Below, piece after piece: positions 1-7,040 of a stretch of DNA of 64,000 nt. Position 1 is the stretch's first letter. Every line of letters starts with the position of its first letter. The translations under genes were made by a program, and so were the position numbers. The notes beneath the pieces are model-generated. The model searched no databases. It was not told the DNA's origin and saw only the letters and a list, made by a program, of their open reading frames with translations. Source of the DNA: Desulfonatronum sp. SC1 (GTDB lineage: Bacteria > Desulfobacterota > Desulfovibrionia > Desulfovibrionales > Desulfonatronaceae); assembly GCF_003046795.1 (NCBI RefSeq), contig NZ_PZKN01000018.1, positions 26,342-90,341 on the forward strand, read 5' to 3'.

Positions 1-684
1 ACCCACCTTCTGGAAAACGGGGCCGAGTCCAGACAGCTCCTGGAAAAACTGGGACAACGGCCTACAATGTTTCTCAAGAAGATCGGCGCGCTGAACGAGC
101 GGTTTTTCGCGTTTCATTGCGTGACCATGGATGATGAAGACATGCGGATTTTTGCCGATCATGGCTGCAAGGTGGTCCATAACCCTGAAAGCAACATGAA
201 ACTCGCTTCAGGAGTGGCCCCGGTCCCGGCCATGCTCGAGAAGGGCATTCCCGTGGGTCTGGGCACGGACGGCTGCGCCAGCAACAACAATCTGGACATG
301 TTTCAGGAAATGGACACCGCGGCCAAGCTGCATAAATCGGCGTTGCTTGACCCCGTTGTCATGTCCGCGAAGACGGTGGTCCACATGGCAACCCGCGAGG
401 GGGCCCGGGTTCTTGGCCTGGACCGGCAAATCGGCGTCCTCAAGACCGGCATGAAGGCGGATGTCTGCGTCATCGACATGAACAAGCCCCACCTGACCCC
501 CCTGTACGATGAATATTCCCACCTGGCCTATGCCGTTTCGGGTTCGGACGTGGACACGGTGCTGATCAACGGGCGCATCGTGATGCGCAACCGCGGCCTG
601 ACAACCCTGGACGAGGATGCGATCATGGCCCGGGTCCGTAAAATTGCCTTGAAAATCCGGGCCGGTCTGCGGCCGAATTCCTGA
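1..684 (+). CDS. Amidohydrolase, MTA/SAH deaminase family, 5'-truncated
   Basis: The reading frame is open from the first base of the window, so this is the C-terminal ~227 residues of a longer protein. It carries the metal-dependent deaminase signature GLGTDGCASNNNLDMF and the upstream SNMKL motif typical of the 5-methylthioadenosine/S-adenosylhomocysteine deaminase branch of the amidohydrolase superfamily. The usual N-terminal HxH metal motif lies outside the window. It ends in a beta-sandwich-type tail (TVLINGRIVMRNRGL). The next gene, 24 bases downstream, is a paralogue in the same orientation, so the pair looks like an operon of duplicated enzymes acting on purine nucleosides or related substrates. 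The substrate cannot be decided from sequence. Confidence 0.85.
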   Translation, partial: THLLENGAESRQLLEKLGQRPTMFLKKIGALNERFFAFHCVTMDDEDMRIFADHGCKVVHNPESNMKLASGVAPVPAMLEKGIPVGLGTDGCASNNNLDMFQEMDTAAKLHKSALLDPVVMSAKTVVHMATREGARVLGLDRQIGVLKTGMKADVCVIDMNKPHLTPLYDEYSHLAYAVSGSDVDTVLINGRIVMRNRGLTTLDEDAIMARVRKIALKIRAGLRPNS

Positions 685-708
685 GCCGTCACGCTGCTGC
701 CGACAACC

Positions 709-1962
709 ATGAGCATACTGATCAAAAACGCCTTGCACGAAGGCCGGGAAGTCGACGTCCTGATCCAGGGCGAACAGATCGTCGCGGTGGGTTCGGACCT
801 GCCAAATCAGGCTGAGACAGTCATCGACGCCGCGGACAAGGCCATCGTTCCCGCGCTGATCAATGCCCATACCCATGCGGGCATGACGTTGCTGCGCGGA
901 TATGCCGACGACATCGACCTGCATACGTGGCTGCATGAGCACATCTGGCCTCTGGAACGGAAGTTGACGAAGGAGGACGTCTACTGGGGCGTAAAACTGG
1001 CTTGCCTGGAAATGATTAAAACCGGGACCACGTTTTTTTGCGACATGTACTGGCATATGCCCGGCGCCGTCCGGGCCGTGGAGGACATGGGCCTGCGGGC
1101 CATGCTCTCCCTGCCATTCATCGACTTCAACGATTCGGGACAAGCATCCAAGTTCAAGCAACGGGCCCAGGATTTTTTCGACCAGAAACACGAAACCTCA
1201 CACCGCATCCATTACGCCTTGGGGCCGCATGCCATCTATACCGTGTCCAGGGATTCATTGATATGGCTGGCCGAATTCGCCCGGGGCAAGAATCTGATCC
1301 TGCACATCCATTTGGCGGAAACCCAACGGGAAGTTGAGGACTGCGTGGCGGCCCACGGCACGACGCCTGTTCGTTATCTGAAGGAAATCGGCTTTCTCGG
1401 CCCGAATGTCCTCGCGGCCCATGCCATCTGGCTGGACGACGAGGAAATGCGCATCCTGGCCGAACACGACGTCAAGGTCGCCCACTTGCCCGCTTCCAAC
1501 ATGAAGCTCTGCTCCGGGGCCTTTCCGTATCGCCGGCTGCACGGCCTGGGAATTTGCATCGGCCTGGGCACGGACGGCTGCTCCTCCAACAACAATCTGG
1601 ACATGTTCGAGGAAATGAAGTTCGCGGCCCTGAGCCGCAAAACCGTGACCGGAGACCCCACGGTCATGCCCGCGCCGGAAGCCTGGGCCTGCGCCACGGT
1701 CAACGGGGCAAAAATTTTCGGCCTGAACGCCGGACGCATCGCCCCGGGCATGCTCGCGGACTGTCTGCTGTTGGATCTGAACCACCCCCAACTCGTCCCG
1801 AACCACAACCTGATTTCCAACCTGGTCTACGCCGCCAACGGCGACTGCGTGGACACCACCATCTGCGCCGGGAAGATCCTGATGCAGGGCCGCCAGGTGC
1901 CCGGAGAACGGGAGATCATCCAGGAAGTCAAAGCCCGTGTCCGTGCTTTGCTTCAGCGGTAG
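709..1962 (+). CDS. mtaD: 5-methylthioadenosine/S-adenosylhomocysteine deaminase family protein
   Basis: A complete 417-residue cytosolic amidohydrolase. Visible motifs in order are the N-terminal metal-binding HTHAGMTLLRGYADD near residue 65, HIHLAE near 210, AAHAIWLDDEEM around 240, SNMKL, and GLGTDGCSSNNNLDMFEEM around 290, which holds the catalytic metal-site aspartate. This is the standard MTA/SAH deaminase layout; known members hydrolyse the amino group of SAH, MTA or adenosine for methionine and purine salvage. The start at an ATG gives a normal family N-terminus (MSILIKNA), although no strong Shine-Dalgarno is visible. It directly follows a shorter visible paralogue. Other nucleoside or guanine deaminase activities are possible. 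Confidence 0.85.
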   Translation: MSILIKNALHEGREVDVLIQGEQIVAVGSDLPNQAETVIDAADKAIVPALINAHTHAGMTLLRGYADDIDLHTWLHEHIWPLERKLTKEDVYWGVKLACLEMIKTGTTFFCDMYWHMPGAVRAVEDMGLRAMLSLPFIDFNDSGQASKFKQRAQDFFDQKHETSHRIHYALGPHAIYTVSRDSLIWLAEFARGKNLILHIHLAETQREVEDCVAAHGTTPVRYLKEIGFLGPNVLAAHAIWLDDEEMRILAEHDVKVAHLPASNMKLCSGAFPYRRLHGLGICIGLGTDGCSSNNNLDMFEEMKFAALSRKTVTGDPTVMPAPEAWACATVNGAKIFGLNAGRIAPGMLADCLLLDLNHPQLVPNHNLISNLVYAANGDCVDTTICAGKILMQGRQVPGEREIIQEVKARVRALLQR

Positions 1963-2000
1963 CTTCGTCATGAGCAGGTTCCCGAGAGATTACGGCACCC

Positions 2001-2114
2001 AATCGAAATCGCGATCGAAATCGAAATCGAGAAGCGACTGCCGATATCATGCCTTGAAGCACGTTTGTTGAAGACCGATTTCGATAGCGATAGCGGCGAT
2101 TTCGATTTCGATCA
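2001..2114. repeat. Inverted repeat of GATCGAAATCG-type units before murJ
   Basis: Two arms rich in ATCGAAATCG units face each other. The left arm, at 2001-2030, reads GCGATCGAAATCGAAATCG within it. The right arm, at about 2076-2114, contains the complement CGATTTCGATTTCGATCAC. They sit between the deaminase gene and murJ. A palindrome of similar style lies at 34308-34410. The element could be a REP-like dispersed repeat or a transcription-attenuating hairpin. The arms extend into the open frame upstream of murJ and would encode an Asp-rich stretch if translated. Confidence 0.6.
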
Positions 2115-2193
2115 CGATGCATTGAAGAGTCGAGAAAAAGAACATCCCGCTGCCCTGCCCTCCTCCCCTGAAACCTGCCCCCGAGACCCTCCG

Positions 2194-3774
2194 GTGACCG
2201 AACAGAAGCCCCCCTCCTCTCCCGCCTCCTTCACGGGCCGCATCGCCCGCAACGCCTCCGTGGTCGCCGCGGGCACCGTGGCCAGCCGGATTCTCGGTTT
2301 TCTGCGGGACATGACCATTGCCTTCGCCCTGGGCGCGGGCATCTGGGCGGACGCTTTTTTCGTGGCCTTCCGCCTGCCCAATTTGCTGCGCAGGCTGTTT
2401 GCCGAGGGCTCCCTGACCATGGCCTTCATCCCGGTCTTTTCCCGGACCTGGCGGGAAAAAGGGAGCCAGGAGGCCTTTGTCCTGGCCAGGTCCGTGCTGG
2501 TCTGGCTGACGGCGATCCTGACGGTGATCTGCGTCGCGGCCATGATCTGGGCCGAACCGTTGACCCTGCTCATTGCCCCGGGCTTTGGCCGGGACCCGGA
2601 AATCCTGGCCGGGACCGTGACCCTGGTCCGGATCTGCTTTCCCTACATCCTGTTCATCTCCGCCGTAGCCCTGTGCATGGGCGTGCTCAACTCCCTGAAC
2701 CACTTCTGGGCCCCGGCCGCGGCTCCGTGCATCCTGAACCTGGGCCTGATCCTTTCCGCCCTGCTGGCCATGGCCATGGGCTGGGACGTGGCCCTGGCCC
2801 TGGCCTGGGGTGTCTGCCTTTCCGGCCTGGGCCAGTGGATGCTTCAACAGCCCTATCTGCGCCGGTTCGGATTGTCCTGGCGCGGTCCGGTGGATCTGAA
2901 GCATCCCGGAGTCAAACGGATCGGCTCCCTGATGCTGCCCACGGTGTTCGGTGCGGCGGTCTACCAGATTAATATCCTCATCGGCACCCTGCTGGCCTCG
3001 CTGCTGGCCGCCGGGAGCATTTCCTATCTCTATTACGCGGACCGGCTGGTCCAGCTTCCCCTGGGCGTGTTCGGCGTGGCCCTGAGCACCGCGGCCCTTC
3101 CCAGCCTGTCACTGCTGGTCGCGGGGCAGGACATGGAAGGATTTCGGCGGACCCTGAACACCACCCTGAGCATGACCCTGTTCGTCTGCCTGCCCTCGGC
3201 CGCCGGTCTGGCCGGAATGAGCCTGCCGATCATCGATACGGTGTTCGGGCGCGGCGCGTTCGGGGATGACGCCGTGCGGGCCACGGCCTGGGCCCTGGTG
3301 GGCTACAGCGTCGGCCTGCCGGCCTTTGCCTGCGTCCGGCCATTGATCTCGGCATTTTACGCCCTGGAGGACACCCGCTCCCCGGTCCTGGTGGCCGCGG
3401 TTTGTCTGCTGATCAACGTGGCGTTGAGTCTGGTGCTGATGCGTCCCCTGGCCCACGTCGGCCTGGCCCTGGCCGCGGCGCTCAGTTCCTGGGCAAACGT
3501 GCTCTTTCTCGGCGCAATCCTGCGCCGCCGGTTCGGCCCCTGGTTGACCATTGGCCCGCAACTGACGCGGATGACCTTGCTCAGCGCGGCCCTGGGCGGC
3601 GCGGCCCTGGCGGCTTCCGTGCTGGGCAAGCCTGCTCTGCTGCTGATCCCGGCATTGGCGGCCCTCTACGGCCTTACCGCCTTGAAGTGGAACATCGACG
3701 AAGCCCGGATGACCTGGGACCTGTGCCTCAAACTGCGGAGCAGGTATCAACGTCGCCCCGGCGAGCCGACCTGA
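2194..3774 (+). CDS. murJ: Lipid II flippase MurJ (MviN family)
   Basis: A polytopic membrane protein of about 526 residues with the MurJ N-terminal block (ARNASVVAAGTVASRILGFLRD) and about 14 hydrophobic helices, matching the family that flips lipid II across the inner membrane for peptidoglycan synthesis. The open frame extends upstream to a TTG at 2065, but residues from there are translated repeat (DFDSDSGDFDFDHD) unlike any MurJ N-terminus. The in-frame GTG at 2194 puts the start about 13 residues before the conserved block and was preferred. No clear ribosome binding site supports any of the candidates and there is no in-frame ATG before the first helix. The exact start is therefore uncertain; the function is not. 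Confidence 0.88.
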   Translation: MTEQKPPSSPASFTGRIARNASVVAAGTVASRILGFLRDMTIAFALGAGIWADAFFVAFRLPNLLRRLFAEGSLTMAFIPVFSRTWREKGSQEAFVLARSVLVWLTAILTVICVAAMIWAEPLTLLIAPGFGRDPEILAGTVTLVRICFPYILFISAVALCMGVLNSLNHFWAPAAAPCILNLGLILSALLAMAMGWDVALALAWGVCLSGLGQWMLQQPYLRRFGLSWRGPVDLKHPGVKRIGSLMLPTVFGAAVYQINILIGTLLASLLAAGSISYLYYADRLVQLPLGVFGVALSTAALPSLSLLVAGQDMEGFRRTLNTTLSMTLFVCLPSAAGLAGMSLPIIDTVFGRGAFGDDAVRATAWALVGYSVGLPAFACVRPLISAFYALEDTRSPVLVAAVCLLINVALSLVLMRPLAHVGLALAAALSSWANVLFLGAILRRRFGPWLTIGPQLTRMTLLSAALGGAALAASVLGKPALLLIPALAALYGLTALKWNIDEARMTWDLCLKLRSRYQRRPGEPT

Positions 3775-3810
3775 TCCCTCTCTCACGACGCGGACCGACT
3801 CTCCATTCTT

Positions 3811-3842
3811 GACGTTTTTCACGTCTCGGCTCGTTTTTTTTG
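3811..3842 (+). terminator. Possible weak terminator after murJ
   Basis: A short GACGT-TTTTC-ACGTC hairpin is followed after about ten bases by a run of eight T. The stem is only five pairs and the T run is not adjacent, so this is a tentative call. The remaining ~200 bases up to the next gene show no other clear structure. Confidence 0.3.
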
Positions 3843-4002
3843 CTGGCAAACAAACGAATCGTCTGGTAATGCGGACACGGAAGCCCGGACATCGCCATGC
3901 AGCCATGAGAACACTGATCCTGGATAGCGAGTCTCGAGTCTGAAGCATCCCTCCGAGCATTCATCCGCGTACCAGCAACCGAACCTGGTCCTACGGTGTA
4001 CT

Positions 4003-5127
4003 ATGGCCCATTCTCCACGCGACACGCCCTTGGTTTTGATCATCGACGATGATCCCACGAATCGAGTGGTGCTCCAGCGGATACTGGCTTCTTCCGGATT
4101 CGCGACGATTCAGGCCGAAACCGGTAGTGAAGGCCGAAGCCATGCCCTGACGCACTGTCCGGATTTGATCCTGCTGGACATCATGATGCCCGGCGAAAGC
4201 GGTTTTGAAACCTTGCTCCGGCTCAAGGAAGAACCGGTCACCGCCGCCGTCCCGGTCATTTTTCTCTCCGCCCTGGACGATCTCGGCTCCAAGGTCAAAG
4301 GATTTGAACTGGGCGCAGTGGACTATGTCACCAAACCTTTCGAGCCCCTGGAGATTCTGGCCCGGGTCCGGACCAACCTGAAGGTGGCGCGGGCCTATCG
4401 GAGCGTGATCGCCGAACAGGCCGAGAAGCTGCGCCAGATCGGCGAGGCCCAGCAGTCCATGCTTACCAAGCCCGAAGAGCATCCTGAAGCTAATTTCGCC
4501 GTCTTCTACGAGCCCATCCTGGAAGCCGGAGGCGACTACTACGACGTGTTCCCGGTCAGCGGAGGATTCGGCTATGTCGTCGCGGACATCAGCGGGCACG
4601 ACCTGAAGACCTCCTTCATCACTTCCGGGGTCAAAGCCCTGCTGCGCCAAAACGCCAGCCCCCTGTTCACCCCCGTGGAAACACTGACCACCATCAACAA
4701 CGTCCTGCACGACGTCCTTCCGCCGGGAAGATTTCTCACGGCGGCCTATGCCGTGCTCAACGGCAGGCGCGACCACCTCACGGTTCTCTCGGCCGGCCAT
4801 CCACCTCCGATTTTCATGGGAAAAAATGGCGAAGTGGAAATCCTCCGCGCCGAGGGCGATATACTCGGCCCGTTCCCGCACGTCTTCCTGAACCCCATTT
4901 CCCGTCCCGTAGCCGAGGGCGACAGAATTTTTCTCTATACCGACGGTCTATTGGATGTGAATGAGAGCGAAGGCCATGCGTTACACGACGATCTCCAACT
5001 GCTGATCCAAGTCTGCGAAGAGTGTCGATCCCTGCCGTTGGCGGCCTGCCCTGGCCATATTCAGGCCCGGATATTGCAAATAGCCAAGGCCCGTGACGAT
5101 GTCGTGCTGCTGGCCGTCGAGGTGTAA
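4003..5127 (+). CDS. Response regulator with PP2C-type (RsbU/SpoIIE-like) phosphatase output
   Basis: A 374-residue protein. Residues 10-125 form a receiver domain with acidic pocket D15-D17, phosphoacceptor D59 (LILLDIMMPG) and conserved K111 in VTKPF. A short coiled linker leads to a PP2C/SpoIIE phosphatase domain (about 165-374) with the metal-site motifs GGDYYDVF and ADISGHD. Proteins of this design dephosphorylate a STAS anti-anti-sigma factor when the receiver is phosphorylated. The next gene, two bases downstream, is an anti-sigma kinase fused to a STAS domain, and this is the likely substrate. Phospho-input probably comes from the Hpt/CheA genes that follow. The start is an ATG without a strong ribosome binding site. 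Confidence 0.88.
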   Translation: MAHSPRDTPLVLIIDDDPTNRVVLQRILASSGFATIQAETGSEGRSHALTHCPDLILLDIMMPGESGFETLLRLKEEPVTAAVPVIFLSALDDLGSKVKGFELGAVDYVTKPFEPLEILARVRTNLKVARAYRSVIAEQAEKLRQIGEAQQSMLTKPEEHPEANFAVFYEPILEAGGDYYDVFPVSGGFGYVVADISGHDLKTSFITSGVKALLRQNASPLFTPVETLTTINNVLHDVLPPGRFLTAAYAVLNGRRDHLTVLSAGHPPPIFMGKNGEVEILRAEGDILGPFPHVFLNPISRPVAEGDRIFLYTDGLLDVNESEGHALHDDLQLLIQVCEECRSLPLAACPGHIQARILQIAKARDDVVLLAVEV

Positions 5128-5129
5128 CC

Positions 5130-5867
5130 ATGCGAATTGCATCGCGGACAGGTGACAGTGTGAGGTTGGAACTGCCATCCAACCTCGCGGAGGTGGATCA
5201 GGTTTGTCACTTGGTTCAAGGTCTGCTGCAGGACAAGCTTTCCACCGAGGATCATTTCATGATTCTCCTGTGTCTGCGCGAAGCCCTGACCAACGCCGTC
5301 ATCCACGGCAACCGATCAGATCCGGAAAAAACCGTGACCTGCACGGTCGCCATACAGCCGGAACTCTTTGAAATCGTCATCCAGGATCAGGGCACGGGCT
5401 TTGCCTGGCAAAACCAAAAGTGGGAACTGCCCCCTCCAACCAGTGAATCCGGACGCGGCTTGGCGATCATGCGGAGTTACTTTGAAGAAATCGAATTCAA
5501 CAAGAGCGGCAGCCAAATGACGCTGCGCAAGAGGCTGGAACCTCCAGGAGCAAGAGAGATGTTGCAAATACACCAAGATGGATCAAAAATCGTGGCCAAG
5601 GCCACTGAAAACATGGTCGGCTCGAAAACCGACGAGCTACGGATGGAGTTTACAAAGCTGGTTCAAAACGACCGAATCGACCTGACCATTGACCTGAGCG
5701 CCGTGGACATGGTGGATTCCATGGGCATGGGACTGCTCGTGGCCACGCACAACTCCCTGAAGGCCAGACAGGGCAGCCTCTCGCTGATCAACGTCAAGCC
5801 GGATATTTACAACGTGCTGGTCGTCATGCGCCTGGACAAACACTTCACCATTCAAAAGACCAAGTGA
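5130..5867 (+). CDS. Fusion of RsbW-like anti-sigma kinase and STAS anti-anti-sigma domain
   Basis: A 245-residue protein. Residues ~15-135 are a HATPase_c_2 (GHKL) domain with N-box REALTNAVIHGN (E51, N55), G1 box DQGTGF and a G2-like SGRGLAIM. Residues ~145-245 are a STAS domain with DMVDSMGMG, where S197 is the expected phosphorylation site. RsbW and RsbV functions, normally separate polypeptides, are thus joined. It starts two bases after the PP2C regulator, with GAGG at the end of that gene as a likely ribosome binding site. The kinase would phosphorylate its own or another STAS domain and the upstream phosphatase would reverse it. The final sigma factor or other target is not encoded here. 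Confidence 0.85.
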   Translation: MRIASRTGDSVRLELPSNLAEVDQVCHLVQGLLQDKLSTEDHFMILLCLREALTNAVIHGNRSDPEKTVTCTVAIQPELFEIVIQDQGTGFAWQNQKWELPPPTSESGRGLAIMRSYFEEIEFNKSGSQMTLRKRLEPPGAREMLQIHQDGSKIVAKATENMVGSKTDELRMEFTKLVQNDRIDLTIDLSAVDMVDSMGMGLLVATHNSLKARQGSLSLINVKPDIYNVLVVMRLDKHFTIQKTK

Positions 5868-5936
5868 CCCCCCGGTCCGCATCCGCTCGCCGCAACGGCG
5901 ACCGCCGCCCCTGACCCCAAACAGTGAGACCCGCAT

Positions 5937-7040
5937 ATGTCTGACGATTTGTTGGCCGCATTTATCGAGGATTCCAAGGAACACCTGGAAAGCATCGAAT
6001 CCGATATCATGGCTCTGGAAGACCTGGAAGGAGCCTATGATGAGGAATTGATCAACCGGATTTTTCGAACGGCCCATTCCATCAAGGGCGCGGCCGGTTT
6101 TTTCGGCTTGAACGCCATCGGTTCCCTGGCCCACAAACTGGAAAACGCCCTGCATCTGATGCGCGACCAGAAATTGCGCCCGGATCGGCCCACCTGCCAG
6201 ATCCTGCTGGAAGGCTTCGATCAGCTCAACGCCATGGTCAACGACCCCGGAAGCAGCGAGTGTCTGGACATTTCCGACATGCTGTCCCGCGTTCAAGGGC
6301 TGCTCACTCCGGAGGTCAAGCTCGGCACGGAAACGGCCATGAGCCTGCCCTCGCCAAAAGGCCAATCCATTTTCGACGTGGACATGTTCACCCTGGACCA
6401 GGGGCTCAAGGGCGGCAAGTTCCTCTACCACATCGAATTCGACCTGATCCACGACATTCACCGCAAGGACAAGACGCCCTACGACATCATCAAGACCCTC
6501 CAGGACTCCGGCTTGATCCTGGACTGCAAGGTGGACTTTGATGCCACGGGTACCCTGGAGGACGGCTTTGCCCAGCGTATCCCACTGAACGTCCTGTTCG
6601 CCTCGATCATCGATCCGGATGTGATCGGGATGTTGATCGACGTTCCGGCGGAACGGATCAGGGAACTGGAAAAATCCATGTTCCAGACTCAATCTCCGCA
6701 AGGCGAAAAAGCCGCCCCCCCGCAGGCATGCACCCTGGGCGACGATTCACCCTGGAAGATGGAGGACTCTCAAGCCGTCCTGCTGTTTGGGGAGCGGTTC
6801 GAGCTGTCTCAAATTGATGAGTTTCGCCGCTGCTTTCTCGAAGCTCCGCCCAATAACGCAAATCTGCGTCTGGACATGAGCGATACCCGGCATGTGGATG
6901 CCGCAAGCCTGCAAGCCCTGGCCTCAGCCCTAAAAACCTGCGCCGGCCTGAATCGCGGCTTGTCGGTCGTCATCGCCCAAGAGCTTCGCGAGCAATTCCA
7001 AAAATTCGGCTTTGCCTGGATGCTGGAAAACGGATCATGA
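5937..7040 (+). CDS. Hpt domain protein with CheA P2-like region and C-terminal STAS-like domain
   Basis: A 367-residue protein. The N-terminal ~100 residues are an Hpt four-helix bundle with phosphoacceptor H47 in RTAHSIKGAAGF. The middle (about 140-250) resembles the region that follows Hpt in the neighbouring CheA (YHIEFDLIHDI here, YHLHYHPADK there). The C-terminal ~80 residues read as a STAS-like fold (LRLDMSDTRHVDAASLQAL). There is no catalytic ATPase domain, so it must receive phosphate from another kinase, plausibly the CheA whose gene overlaps its stop codon by four bases (ATGA). It links phosphorelay chemistry to a STAS output in one chain. The STAS assignment is moderate, the Hpt assignment strong. 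Confidence 0.8.
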   Translation: MSDDLLAAFIEDSKEHLESIESDIMALEDLEGAYDEELINRIFRTAHSIKGAAGFFGLNAIGSLAHKLENALHLMRDQKLRPDRPTCQILLEGFDQLNAMVNDPGSSECLDISDMLSRVQGLLTPEVKLGTETAMSLPSPKGQSIFDVDMFTLDQGLKGGKFLYHIEFDLIHDIHRKDKTPYDIIKTLQDSGLILDCKVDFDATGTLEDGFAQRIPLNVLFASIIDPDVIGMLIDVPAERIRELEKSMFQTQSPQGEKAAPPQACTLGDDSPWKMEDSQAVLLFGERFELSQIDEFRRCFLEAPPNNANLRLDMSDTRHVDAASLQALASALKTCAGLNRGLSVVIAQELREQFQKFGFAWMLENGS

